From Rhodocollybia butyracea (Eukaryota; Basidiomycota; Agaricomycetes; Agaricales; Omphalotaceae): a stretch of 64,000 nt of DNA. The position numbers were made by a program, and so were the translations under genes. This document shows positions 1 through 10,835 of this stretch, piece after piece; position 1 is the first letter of the stretch, and every line of letters begins with the position of its first letter. Location of the stretch: positions 682,001-746,000 of the forward strand of contig JADNRY010000002.1 of assembly GCA_015501585.1 (NCBI GenBank), read 5' to 3'. A model generated the notes under the pieces. It was not told the DNA's origin. It searched no databases and saw nothing but the letters and a program-made list of their open reading frames with translations.

Positions 1-812
1 AAAAATCGACTTGATCAAGCAAGATCTAAGTCAGATATCAGTCAGTATACAGTACACAGGCAAAAAAACATCGATCTAAGCGCACTGAGAGCCCTGGTAT
101 CCAAGATCTGACAACTAGGTCGACTTCAGAGGCTGTAGATGTGTATAGATCTGTTATGGATGTGTTGTGGGCTCTGTTCAGTGAAAGATCAGTTAGATCA
201 GTGAAAAAGCGCACCAATTCCTTTGATCTGAGACTCTGTGAGCAAAAGCTAGAGTCTGTGCAGTCAAAAGGAGGTGCTGTGAGGCGATGTTTGAGCTATC
301 AGAGCTGTATAGAGTGGACAGATGTCCTTACCAGTCACCAGAAGCGAAGTTGATGGTGGGGGAAGGAAGGAAAGAAGCACAGGACCTTGTCAGATTTCTA
401 ATCATGTTCTCACAGGCCTCTGCTCGGAACTCCGGCACCTGTAAGAACTAGAAACTCGACAGGGACACTGGCTGATCATCTGTCCAAAGTGGCAGCTGAC
501 CAGAGGTGGTCATGTGCTGAAAAACTCGAAATGCAAAGTCCAAGTTAGAGTGCTGGATTTCAAAAATGGAATCGCGGAAGAACGAAGATAGGTAGCGCTT
601 CAATTCTTTTCGCGATTTGTTAAGGACATGATAGAGTACCTATGACAGTAATAGCAGGACCGCAAGGTACTGCGATGAGGCGCGCCGGACTTGCAATGAA
701 TTCATGTGCACTGAAAAGTGATGAATTGTGCATTGCAAGTCCTGGATGGTATCTGTTGTTTGCAGAGGCCTTCAGAAAGTCTCCCTACCCTTGGAATCCG
801 CCTTCATGTCGA
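1..812 (-). repeat. A-type terminal repeat of YR retroelement, cut by window start
   Basis: This is one of four copies of an ~817-bp non-coding unit; the others are at 8350-9167, 14435-15251 and the split copy 16264-16954 plus 36802-36928. Two of these flank the YR retrotransposon at 8.2-15.3 kb and identify the unit as its A repeat. This copy ends at the shared boundary atgtcga and abuts a Myb/SANT-like gene relic, with no element coding sequence beside it. It is therefore probably a solo remnant, but its other end lies outside the window. The small ORFs inside recur in every copy and look like chance frames. Confidence 0.75.
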
Positions 813-1310
813 AAATGATTTGCATCACCACTTTTTGAGCTTTGGTTTGGCCTGGAGATCTTTGTCAGAAAGTAGAATAAATGTGAGGGAGCACATACCT
901 TGATGAGATCTTTCCATATGTTGCTTGGGGCAGTTGCAATGTTTTGTTTGGCATCCCAGCCAAAACTAGACTTCCCTCGAATGAATTGGACATCTCTGAA
1001 GTCTTTCTTGAGCTAACAGACACAATCAGTAACCTCCAATCAAATGTTATCTATGTAGACTTACTGTAGTCCAGCATGTCCTACAAGAGTCACTGGTTTT
1101 CACAGCACCTTCTGAGGTAGAGCTTGCAGGCTTGGCAGCTGTGGCTTTGTGTGCATCACCATGAAAGCCACCATTGTCCATCTGGAAGCCACCAGCCTTC
1201 TGGTCTGTGAGTGTTTCAATGAGGATCTGGTCATCTTCTGCACTCCAGCTGGCCTTCTTTATTCCAGCCTTGTTGGATCCACTCCTGGGATCAGATGTAG
1301 GCTGAGACAT
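813..1310 (-). pseudogene. Myb/SANT-like DNA-binding domain gene relic
   Basis: Three exon-like pieces join with good splice signals: 1310-1065 (donor GTAAGT), 1012-899 (acceptor TTAG, donor GTATGT) and 851 to about 814. The translation has the pattern of fungal Myb/SANT-like proteins: W-x-x-x-DD near the start, NGGF, KTSDSCRTCW, then LKKDF, FGWD and a TAPSNIWKDLIK stretch followed by KPKLKKW. A TGA follows KKW in frame, and the A repeat truncates the gene soon after. Such proteins are common in agaric genomes, often near transposons. Family assignment is from memory of the motif pattern; the gene is dead in this copy. Confidence 0.6.
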
Positions 1311-1378
1311 TGTTGTGAGTATAAATAGATATTAGAGAGAGAAAAATGTGTCAAAAGCTATGGAAAGCCGGAAGGGCC

Positions 1379-2378
1379 TGTTGGAGGAAACTGCACTTGT
1401 TGAAGTTAAACACACTGGAGCGCCCTTCAGCTAACCCAAGCAGTGTGATACCCGTCTTAGTACAGCGTTGTTATGCTCAGTATAACGACTATAGTGTTGT
1501 ACTAATAGCCCTATAGTTCCTCAGTACTCCAATAGACAGCAAACTGTTGAGTGTATATAGTGATAGAACACTTACTGCTTACATAAGCGATGTCCCACGG
1601 TCATATTCCGTCTCTAAACTATGTACTTTTATAGTAATCTTTCGTTACCATGTTGATATCTGCTCTAGTTTACTTTTTGGCTTTCATTTGTTCAGTTTGC
1701 AAGATATTTTCTCAGTTTGAGTGGTGACTGTTGAAAATATCTATGCGCGCACAATTGTGGACACCCATTTTCACGCCTCATGCGTTTCAGTACAAATAGA
1801 ACCAAACAACTACCTCTTCCTTACTCAGTTAGAAAGAGTCCAAATCAATATTCACATATCTTTGATTCAGTTCATTGTTTGCTGTCTATTGGAGTACTGA
1901 GGAACTATAAGGCTATTAGTACAACACTATAGTCGTTATACAGAGCATAACAACGCTGTACTAAGACGGGTATCACACTGCTTGGGTTAGCTGAAGGGCG
2001 CTCCAGTGTGTTTAACTTCAACAAGTGCAGTTTCCTCCAACACAAACAATGAACTGAATCAAAGATATGTGAATATTGATTTGGACTCTTTCTAACTAAG
2101 TAAGGAATAGGTAGTTGTTTGGTTCTATTTGTACTGAAACGCATGAGGCGTGAAAATGGGTGTCCACAATTGTGCGCGCATAGATATTTTCAACAGTCAC
2201 CACTCAAACTGAGAAAATATCTTGCAAACTGAACAAATGAAAGCCAAAAAGTAAACTAGGGCAGATATCAACATGGTAACAAAAGATTACTATAAAAGTA
2301 CATAGTTTAGAGACGGAATATGAGCGTGGACATCGCTTATGTAAGCAGTAAGTGTTCTATCACTATATACACTCAACA
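1379..2378 (+). repeat. Solo LTR (outer), interrupted by a second LTR
   Basis: The ends are TGTTGGAGG and ACTCAACA, with a 5-bp target duplication GGGCC at 1374-1378 and 2379-2383. Without the inner insertion (1545-2042) and its duplicated CAAAC, the length is about 497 bp, matching the other copies at 3503-3998 and 9840-10335. A TATAAAAG box near the 3' part fits an LTR promoter. No internal retrotransposon sequence accompanies it, so it is a solo LTR left by LTR-LTR recombination. The parent element family is not present in the window. Confidence 0.85.
1545..2042 (-). repeat. Solo LTR (inner, opposite orientation)
   Basis: A second copy of the same LTR, read on the minus strand, lies inside the outer copy. 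Target duplication CAAAC is at 1540-1544 and 2043-2047; the uninterrupted copy at 3503 reads GCAAACAATG at the same place. Length is 498 bp. It inserted after the outer copy. Confidence 0.88.
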
Positions 2379-2383
2379 GGGCC

Positions 2384-2470
2384 TGCCCCTCTTAAGTCTG
2401 ATTCATCATTGATCTGATGGCAGGACCCAAGACACCGCATGTAAGCACCTCCAGAGCGCCTGTAGCTGAG
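2384..2470 (+). repeat. Dispersed repeat, inverted partner at 4805-4910
   Basis: Together with 1356-1378, this matches the reverse complement of 4805-4910 (shared words include GGAAAGCC, AAGGGCCTGCCC and CAGGACCCAAGACAC). The LTR pair at 1379-2378 lies in the middle of this copy, and the 4805-4910 copy is the matching empty site. Confidence 0.65.
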
Positions 2471-3497
2471 CGGCATATATATGAGTAGAGTATTTGTCTA
2501 TAGTACATTGCATTGTGAGGCCATCATGATGCTTGGCTTGAGCAAATGTAGTATGTTCCATACCCTAGTACTGGCAGCCATAATCTTCTATGAAGTTTAT
2601 GGTAGGACCCATATGAGTGATCTCTTGTTTAATTGTTTATTTATAGTATTGGTATAAGTACTATGACCTTTATTGGTTATGGCTGTGCCAGTATAGTGCA
2701 AAGCCTGAGCCACAGTGCAGCAGTCTGTTTTTTATGGCCAGACTCCAGAGTGGTTTTGTGGAGGTGCTGTGTGCCTCCGAGTCGAAAGCGAGATCCTCCC
2801 CATTTACCTCTATAGACTAGTGTGTAGGAGGGCATGCATCAAGCATGCATTGCGGCAATCCTCGCTCTGCATATGTCTCTCTGAGCTCTCCCATAAATGC
2901 ATTGGAGGAGAGCCCATAGTATCTATTTAGACTCTACATACTTACATGTACATGGATCCGGACCATACACCTATGATATGGTTTATGGTTATGGCTACAT
3001 ACTAGTAGTAGTATACAGGTACCCATTGATGTACCATAAAGGGTATCTATGAACAGCTTTCTACAAGTATGCAGAATCAGAATTTAGCATCATATTCTGG
3101 TGGGTTCGAAAATACTTGTAAGATTATTGAGCTCAAGTGACAAGAATGGCTTTAATTGTGTGAGCTGGAGTCATTCACCACAAAGGGACCCTACCGCCAG
3201 ACAATACCTTTCAGCCAGCTCACTTGGTTGATTGATGTTCCCCAATTAGTACAGAATGTACAATGACTCAAAGTACCTCAACTACTTAAATGGTTTGCCA
3301 ACAGTCATAGAGTGTACAAGTCCCAAAACATGAGGTATGTATAATGTATGCTTCAATGCAAAACAAATGTCTCCCTCTCTGGCTCTCAGGCTTACCATAT
3401 TTTTAAAAAATATCTCAGATCTCTCTCAGATCTCTGGGTTGTTCATGGTTGCCATCTGTCTCTGTCTCTCCTCTGAGCCCCCATTGCTTCTTTCTCA
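2471..3497. other. Non-coding, decayed AT-rich stretch
   Basis: No ORF here has coding character, and I recognise no element ends. Short ORFs at 2633-2930 are not supported by any motif. Confidence 0.5.
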
Positions 3498-3502
3498 CTA
3501 TT

Positions 3503-3998
3503 TGTTGGAGGAAACTGCACTTGTTGAAGTTAAACACACTGGAGCGCCCTTCAGCTAACCCAAGCAGTGTGATACCCGTCTTAGTACAGCGTTGTTATGC
3601 TCAGTATAACGACTATAGTGTTGTACTAATAGCCTTATAGTTCCTCAGTACTCCAATAGACAGCAAACAATGAAATGAATCAAAGATATGTGAATATTGA
3701 TTTGGACTCTTTCTAACTGTGTAAGGAATAGGTATTTGTTTGGTTCTATTTGTACTGAAACGCATGAGGCGTGAAAATGGGTGTCCACAATTGTGCGCGC
3801 ATACATATTTTCAACAGTCACCACTCAAACTGAAGAAATAACTCTAAAACTAAGTAAACTAAGCAAAATAGTGAACTAGAAGGAATATGAAGAATGTAAT
3901 CAAACTTTACTATAAAAGTATATACTTTAGAGATGGAATATGGTCGTGGGAAGGTGATTAGGTAAGCAGATGTGTGACAGCACTATGTACACTCAACA
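3503..3998 (+). repeat. Solo LTR, 496 bp
   Basis: Same family as 1379-2378, with TGTTGGAGG...ACTCAACA ends and a perfect 5-bp target duplication CTATT at 3498-3502 and 3999-4003. It contains a TATAAAAG box. This uninterrupted copy defines the family length. Confidence 0.92.
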
Positions 3999-4003
3999 CT
4001 ATT

Positions 4004-5084
4004 GACACGGTGACAATGACACCCTGGCTCTGTTTCTTTCTTCTCCAAGTTCACTCTCCCCTTATTCCCTTCTCATTCATTCCCCTCCTGTTCCTTTTCT
4101 TTGCCTGGTCTTGCACCCTTCATTGCCTTCTTGGCCCTCTCTAAGCAGTCAGGGAATAAGTAGCTGGGCCTTCATTAATCATGCTATCATTAGCATCATA
4201 GGTATTTTCCCTGACAGAGTTTTGCCAAGTGTCACTGAGGCAAACTTTTCGCTTGTATACCTGTAATTAGTAGTGATCTGCTTAGTGATTTGCACTCTTA
4301 TTAAGTAAATTCAGCAAGCAACCAGTTACGGGATTTGGCTGGCCTAGAGGTGACCAATGCAAACGGGGAAACAAGCTCATGGATGTCCTTGGTGTTGAAG
4401 GAAGAACTTTGGGCCAAGGAATCCCCTGCCTTTCTGCTCCCACCGGAGTAGGCGGGACGCGTTTTGCATCATCTTATGGTTTATCCTTCTAGGGGGGCTT
4501 AATTCCCCCCTTTCCTTATATTATTTATCCTATCTTTATCCGAGTGCCTGTCCATGACTTGGCAGTTTCGAGTACTTATACTGAACTTACTACTGTCCTT
4601 TCCCCCTCAGTTGTTTGTTGAGTACACCTCCGAGGGTGAGTTTATACTTTATTTATCTGGTTGTGAAACCCGTACTTACTTAGTTAAGTTACAATTACAT
4701 CTAGTCTGTACTTGTGTGTGTTTCACAGCCTGTTCTTATATACAAGTTGTTTGTCTGGTACACTTCTGAGGTCTATACTTATTGGTATACATGATAAGTA
4801 CAAGTGAGCGTTGTGCAGGTGCCTGCATGCAGTGTCTTGGGTCCTGACACCCAATCTGTGATTGCATGGACTTAAAGAGGGCAGGCCCTTCTGGCTTTCC
4901 ATAAAAAGCAATGGATATGAAAGAAAAAATGGGAGGGAAGAAAGATTGCACAAAAGTCACTGTGTGTGACAATCAAATTTAACCTCACGGTTCTACTGAA
5001 TGCCAAGATTGAGCTAAGTCAAGAGCTAAAAAAAATAGCAACCTTCTTAGCAACCAATTTGCAACTGATTTTGAACCAAATTAT
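4004..5084. other. Non-coding stretch with one dispersed repeat
   Basis: No gene recognised. It contains the inverted repeat partner at 4805-4910. Two similar phrases, TTGTTTG followed by TACAC and CTCCGAGG or TTCTGAGG, lie at about 4610-4640 and 4745-4770, suggesting a small degenerate duplication. Confidence 0.45.
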
Positions 5085-5379
5085 TGTTAGAGAATCAGGT
5101 GACCAGGATCAAGGAGTACCTTGTCCCAAATCAAGTGACCTTGAAACAGGAGGGAAATAAATGTTGACACTAGCTGGGATTGAACCAGCGACCACACAGT
5201 ACTCTAGACTGGTGCTCTAACCAACTGAGCTATAGTGCCGATGGTTAGAGTATGGATGTTAAGCCATATATCACTATGAGGATTGTTAGTCACTCAACTG
5301 GCCCACATTCATGTTGTACTGAAGCGGTTAGTCTTAGTACTAGAATGATGTAACCAGGGTCCAATTGCTAATGCCAACA
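5085..5379 (-). repeat. TRIM family B solo LTR with tRNA-like sequence
   Basis: On the plus strand it runs from TGTTAGAGAATCAGG to AATGCCAACA, 295 bp, with target duplication ATTAT at 5080-5084 and 5380-5384. It is the same unit as each LTR of the complete element at 22848-23497, in the opposite orientation. The tRNA-like sequence lies at 5165-5239 on the minus strand. Confidence 0.9.
5165..5239 (-). tRNA. tRNA-like sequence inside TRIM-B LTR
   Basis: It folds as a cloverleaf with a 7-bp acceptor stem (GGCACTA/TAGTGTC, one G-U), A box TAGCTCAGTTGG and B box GGTTCAATCCC. The loop CTAGAGT would give anticodon AGA, but there is no long variable arm as in tRNA-Ser, so it is probably not a working tRNA gene. 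Confidence 0.7.
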
Positions 5380-6700
5380 ATTATTCTCAACTCATTTGCA
5401 ACTTGGGTTCCCGAATGGGGCCTTAGAATGAACTCTTGAACTGACACTCAACCACTAGTTGAATATGCCTTCCAAAACATGCTCTACACCCCAGGTAACA
5501 GGTCCTCAATGTGTCACTCACTCGGCAGGTCATCCTCCTGCCCACATATTGCCAAATATAACACCATGGAGTGCATACCTAGTATATAACAGTACTCAGA
5601 TATGTATTCCTGACCTCAGACCTTGAGAGGCCATGCCATTACTGAGCCCAACTTTGACTCAACACCACCTGTATGTAATCATATATTTCCCTATTTGGAC
5701 ATACAGCTTTGACCTCCTCCGGCCTAGAGCTGGTAATTACAGCTGATTCCTTCCATAGAATGCTCTAATTTTGCTTCAGGCATATATATATTATGCCAAG
5801 ACCATGCCTGTACCACTAGTATATTGAATATCCCCACTTTTATTTTGATTTTTCACAGCACAGCCACCGCTTCAAACATCAAAGTAGGGCTACTATTATT
5901 GCATATAGGACCTTTCATATATCTAATGACACTATATACATCCTTATTAGCAAGGATATCTGCTGTACAAGCAGGCTTTTAGGCCGCTTTGCTGGCATTC
6001 CCAATTAGGCAGTGATGTATAGCTTTGACTGAAGGTAATCTAAATCTTTTCATTCAATCCAACCCATTATGCTACCCCATACATTGAGGTACAGTGCTCA
6101 AATATTAATACATTATCTATAGCCTTTTTTGGGCTAGCTACCACCCCAGAAATATCCATAATAGGCCCATAAACCACCCATTTTCATGCAGCTGCCCAAT
6201 TCTGCCAAAACTGGTCACATGACCTCATCAAATGCAAACCAGTGAACCAGGGAGATATTTAATATCCCTCTGTAACATTTGGGGGACAGTAACTTACTGG
6301 GGGTATTTAAATAGTACAGCTGCATCAGGTGGAACAGCCCAACTCTGATGGGGAAAAAGACAAAGATGAGGAATTTGAAGTACATGAAAAGACTGAAAAA
6401 CCAACTGGTGCTGCACAGAAACCTCAAAAGAAGACAAGCAAGGTAGAAAAAACATTGTGGTTCTTCATCACACAGGGGGCATTGACCAAGGCACCTGAAA
6501 ATCAGATCCTTTAATAGCATCCCAATAGGCACCTTGAACGGCATCTCAAAATCACACATTGGCCCTGCTTTGCCTTGTCACACTTTTATATAGAGTACCT
6601 GAATCAATGGCTAGTCATTTCTTTAACAAGTCTCAAAGGTCTTTGAGGTAGAGACAAAGGGATTAAATACAGAATTTTGTTTCTCCTTCAAAGACCTTTG
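5380..6700. other. Decayed stretch, one short charged ORF
   Basis: No recognised gene. A plus-strand 61-codon ORF at 6329-6514 is Lys/Glu-rich and ends without a domain. It could be an exon of the ORF at 7431-8154, but nothing in the sequence proves a link. Confidence 0.4.
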
Positions 6701-6993
6701 TGTTAAAGGTATGATTTATACAAAGTGTCCAGACTGGGGATTGAACCCAGGACCTTCTGGTGAAATCCCAAGATGCTCTAACCAACTGAGCTATCTGGCC
6801 ATGGTTACAGCTAATGGAAGATCCCTGAAGTACTGTCAGAGGTGCAACACCCATATTGTCCCAACATCTATATCTTCGGACCTACATATTGCCTCTTTGG
6901 ACTTACATATTGCCTTATAGATTTGGGATGGGATATTTGCACATGACATACAACATTCCATCAGGGTGTCAGGATTGATTATTAATCCCAACA
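6701..6993 (-). repeat. TRIM family A solo LTR with tRNA-like sequence
   Basis: It runs from TGTTAAAGG to AATCCCAACA, 293 bp, with a perfect target duplication CTTTG at 6696-6700 and 6994-6998. Related copies are at 26484-26777 (+) and 35377-35665 (-). Outside the tRNA-like part it differs in sequence from family B, but size, TG...CA ends and design are the same. Confidence 0.9.
6726..6800 (-). tRNA. tRNA-like sequence inside TRIM-A LTR
   Basis: Acceptor GGCCAGA/TCTGGAC pairs at six of seven positions. The A box TAGCTCAGTTGG and B box GGTTCAATCCC are intact. The anticodon arm pairs poorly and the loop lacks T33, so no anticodon can be assigned; it is a tRNA-derived promoter rather than a confident tRNA gene. 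Confidence 0.65.
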
Positions 6994-7430
6994 CTTTGTG
7001 ACTTACTGAAGGAACAAATGCCCATTAATATAGATCTCTATACAAAAGTGTGACAAGCTTAATGTAAAATCCTCAGATGCCATTCGAGATGATATTAAAG
7101 CATCTAACTTTCAGATGCTTTGGTCAATGCCCCCGGTGTCATCCTGATTGACTTCCTGTGGGTCTTAGAAATGCAAACAGGCTCCACCTGTTCAGATGCA
7201 AAGGAGCTATCAACAGTGGAAGAAGATGAGCAGCTGGGTACTAAGCAAAGGAAAAAGCCAGTAAGTTAGCCTTTGTATGCTAACTTGCAAATATTGCTAA
7301 CTTTGAACTGGTTTAGTGCATAGTGAGGTCAGAAATTGAGCAAGATACTGAGGTAAGATATGCTTTTCATAAGGTATTCCTTAACTAAACATTTCAGTAG
7401 GATTGAGACACTCCAGGCAAGGCAACCGCT
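6994..7430. other. Stretch without recognised gene
   Basis: Degenerate sequence between the TRIM-A copy and the ORF that starts at 7431. Nothing identifiable was seen. Confidence 0.4.
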
Positions 7431-8154
7431 GTGAACGCTGGCAGTGGCACGGAAGAAAATGACAGTGCCTCTAGGCCTCTTACATGCCTTTTGAGGACTA
7501 GATCTTTGCATCCTTTGCCTTCGAATGCTGCACCATCCCCTCACATAGTCACTGCCCCACCAAGAATCACTACTGAAACTGAGGGCAATCTGTGCACTGC
7601 TGCACCATCTCATCCCACTTTGCTCCAGGATCTACTTTGCAAACACCTTGGCAGCCCATTACAATCGCCTTCACATTCCACTGACCCTGCCCATCAGTTA
7701 TCATCCAGCACTCCAATTACACTCGCCAAGCAATCTAGCCACATTTTACATGCAGCCAACAATGTAGTTGAGTCCGACCTGAGGCCCACACAACAACAAC
7801 CTGCTAAACTCCCCAATGCCTTCCAGACCACTAACCAACAGCGTGACTGTGGGGCCACTAGAGCTCAGGCTGGATCTAGTTGTTTTCAGGCTGGATCTAG
7901 CCATCCTCAGGCTGGACCTAGCTGTCCTCAGGCTGGGCTTAGTCGTCCCTGTGCTCAACATCAAGACCATTTGCATTCAAGCCCTGAAAAGAGCACACTT
8001 GAGTCCGAGTCCGAGGATCCTGAGGAGCTTGCTATGCAAGCTGAAATACAGGAGGACAACAAGTTGCTCATGAGTGTGAGATCATATGATGACACAAGTG
8101 CCCAATGCACACTAGACAAATTTGCAGCAGCAATCAGTGACATTTGTTGTGAAT
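7431..8154 (+). pseudogene. Hypothetical ORF, 5' part, split by YR retroelement
   Basis: The ORF starts with alternative codon GTG at 7431, so the true start is unknown. It is Ser/Pro/Thr-rich at first. It then has four near-repeats of a QAGSS/QAGPS-type motif (about residues 145-168), an acidic ESESEDPEEL stretch, and an ordered-looking end LDKFAAAISDICCES. The YR element begins at 8155. Beyond the element, at 15252, an open frame resumes that could continue it (EYEWDPSTW...). No family recognised; it may belong to an older transposon. Confidence 0.45.
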
Positions 8155-8220
8155 CCTATGCCTTTCATCACTCAGGAGTGAATAAGTTAGCCAAAAACTC
8201 AGGATCATGAAGTGCTATGT
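8155..8220 (-). repeat. B2 terminal repeat of YR element
   Basis: It shares CCTATGCCTTTCATCACTC and GGATCATGAAGTGCTAT with B1 at 9168-9256 but lacks about 22 bp present there. A third, more diverged copy is at 16049-16136. A ~130-bp spacer (8221-8349, GAGGGAGAGGAGG-rich) separates it from A2 and recurs at 16137-16263. Confidence 0.6.
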
Positions 8221-8349
8221 ACTGAATACATGCATGTAAGTAACTAAAGGAATGCATACTACAAAACAGAGTTGAAAAAGAAAACACAAAACAAACATAC
8301 ATTGGTTTGTACAGTTACATCAAGATAGAAAGAGGGAGAGGAGGGAGGG

Positions 8350-9167
8350 TGATGAAAAATCGACTTGATCAAGCAAGATCTAAGTCAGATATCAGTCAGT
8401 ATAACAGTACACAGGCAAAAAAACATCGATCTAAGCGCACTGAGAGCCCTGATATCCAAGATCTGACAACTAGATCGACTTCAGAGGCTGTAGATGTGTA
8501 TAGATCTGTTATGGATGTGTTGTGGGCTCTGTTCAGTGAAAGATCAGTTAGATCAGTGAAAAAGCACACCAATTCCTTTGATCTGAGACTCTGTGAGCAA
8601 AAGCTAGAGTCTGTGCAGTCAAAAGGAGGTGCTGTGAGGCGATGTTTGAGCTATCAGAGCTGTATAGAGTGGACAGATGTCCTTACCAGTCACCAGAAGC
8701 GAAGTTGATGGTGGGGGAAGGAAGGAAAGAAGCACAGGACCTTGTCAGATTTCTAATCATGTTCTCACAGGCCTCTGCTCGGAACTCCGGCACCTGTAAG
8801 AACTAGAAACTCGACAGGGACACTGGCTGATCATCTGTCCAAAGTGGCAGCTGACCAGAGGTGGTCATGTGCTGAAAAACTCGAAATGCAAAGTCCAAGT
8901 TAGAGTGCAGGATTTCGAAAATGGAATCGCGGAAGAACGAAGATAGGTAGCGCTTCGATTCTTTTCGCGATTTGTTAAGGACATGATAGAGTACCTATGA
9001 CAGTAATAGCAGGACCGCATGGTACTGCGATGAGGCGCGGCGGACTTGCAATGAATTCATGTTCACTGAAAAGTGATGAATTGTGCATTGCAAGTCCTGG
9101 ATGGTATCTGTTGTTTGCAGAGGCCTTCAGAAAGTCTCCCTACCCTTGGAATCCGCCTTCATGTCGA
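8350..9167 (-). repeat. A2 repeat of YR element
   Basis: 818-bp direct repeat of A1 (14435-15251), running from TGATGAAAAATCGAC to ATGTCGA on the plus strand. Near-identity with A1 suggests a fairly recent insertion. Confidence 0.8.
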
Positions 9168-9256
9168 CCTATGCCTTTCATCACTCAGGAGTGAATAAGT
9201 TAGCCAAAAACTCAGGCCCCAGGCCCATAAATTAAGCGGATCATGAAGTGCTATAA
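9168..9256 (-). repeat. B1 internal repeat of YR element
   Basis: It lies between the recombinase stop and A2, as B1 does in split-direct-repeat elements. Sequence is shared with B2 (8155-8220) and with 16049-16136. Confidence 0.6.
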
Positions 9257-9322
9257 AGCTATGGATTGTTGTTGAGGGGTGGATGGTGGTGAAAGAGATG
9301 TGAATGAGACGCTAGGAGAGTG

Positions 9323-10835
9323 TTAAAGGTGTGTTTGACGAAGTCTAATAGCTGCTAGCTGCAGCTCAGCACGAACAGCAGGATTATCCCTGATGTATAT
9401 CTTCCATGCTGTGGAAGACCACCTACCCAGAGCCATGATAATGTACTCATCAAGACCAAGTCCAGAGTAGTAAGTGGCGCCTCCAGCTCTAGCTGAATGT
9501 CCCCCAAACTCTTTACTAACAACAGCATAGAACATGGATTCAAACCAAGCTCTGGTTGGAAGAGATCCATCTTCACAAATGAACAGAGCAGGCCTAGCTC
9601 CATGAAGCTTGTCTCTGGCAGTGGTGTACTCTCTCAGAAGAGAGCCAGGATTAGCAAGTGTCTGAGTACAGAAGAGAATCTCAGTTCCTTGATAGAAAGG
9701 ATCACCCTTGTGATATGGAAGATGATAGCCAGCTTGCATGGACTCAAGCTTGAGTGAAGCTCTCTTGATAATCTTCCTCCAGTCAAACAGTGATTTCTGA
9801 TTAGGAATAGTGAGTTCTCCAATTCTGTGACACCCATAGTGTTGAGTGTACATAGTGCTGTCACACATCTGCTTACCTAATCACCTTCCCACGACCATAT
9901 TCCATCTCTAAAGTATATACTTTTATAGTAAAGTTTGATTACATTCTTCATATTCCTTCTAGTTCACTATTTTGCTTAGTTTACTTAGTTTTAGAGTTAT
10001 TTCTTCAGTTTGAGTGGTGACTGTTGAAAATATGTATGCGCGCACAATTGTGGACACCCATTTTCACGCCTCATGCGTTTCAGTACAAATAGAACCAAAC
10101 AACTACCTATTCCTTACTTAGTTAGAAAGAGTCCAAATCAATATTCACATATCTTTGATTCATTTCATTGTTTGCTGTCTATTGGAGTACTGAGGAACTA
10201 TAAGGCTATTAGTACAACACTATAGTCGTTATACTGAGCATAACAACGCTGTACTAAGACGGGTATCACACTGCTTGGGTTAGCTGAAGGGCGCTCCAGT
10301 GTGTTTAACTTCAACAAGTGCAGTTTCCTCCAACACATAGAAGGCACAACTCATCAGAGTTGCAAACAGAAGATGGTTGTAAGAAAGATGTCTCCTTTCA
10401 TAGAATTGCATGATATGAGAGGTTCTAAGAGGTGGTTTTTCGCTTCACTGGGTCAGCTCTGACCTTCTTAGACCCTCTAATAGTAGCTTGAACTAAAGGG
10501 TCAGATCTGGATTCATCAAAGTGAGGATAGAGCTGTTTCAAGTAATGTCTTGCTCCAGTGAGATATTTAGGCCCAGAGGCAATGTGTTTGGAAGTGTAGG
10601 CAATGTAACGAGATAGTGTGGTTGGTGTAGGGTCCAGAGAGAGGTTATGAGAGGTGCAGAAGCGAATATAGTCCTTAGCACCTGTAGAATAGTTGTTCTT
10701 AGTTGATTGTTCAATGGCATGAGATTGGAGAAACAGAACAAGAGCATCCAACTTGTTCATGTCCATTGGAGGGCGAACAGAGCGGCCATTCCGGCGACTC
10801 TGCTCACCCAGGGCCTCTAAAAGGACTCTCTCCAT
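9323..10835 (-). pseudogene. Tyrosine recombinase of YR retroelement, broken
   Basis: The start ATG at 10835 overlaps the end of the RT frame by 19 nt. The N-terminal core-binding part (to about 10428) has an SAM-like helical region with STKNNYSTG and LSRYIAYTS. The catalytic part (9839-9323) shows GCHRIGELT with the first Arg, HSARAGG with the H-x-x-R pair, and GRWSS...IYIRDNP with the Tyr nucleophile, so the catalytic residues are all present. Two lesions kill it: an A-run near 10438 is one base too long and gives an early stop, and a solo LTR (9840-10335, TSD CATAG) sits just before GCHRIGEL. It would integrate the element's circular DNA by site-specific recombination. Confidence 0.85.
9840..10335 (-). 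repeat. Solo LTR inside the recombinase gene
   Basis: 496-bp copy of the family at 3503-3998 in reverse orientation, with target duplication CATAG at 9835-9839 and 10336-10340. Without the insertion the recombinase reading frame runs directly across the site, so this LTR arrived after the YR element. Confidence 0.92.

Noticed and set aside
141..353. 70-codon ORF repeated in each A unit
   Set aside because: It recurs in all copies only because the repeat recurs, varies in length with point changes, and has no domain.
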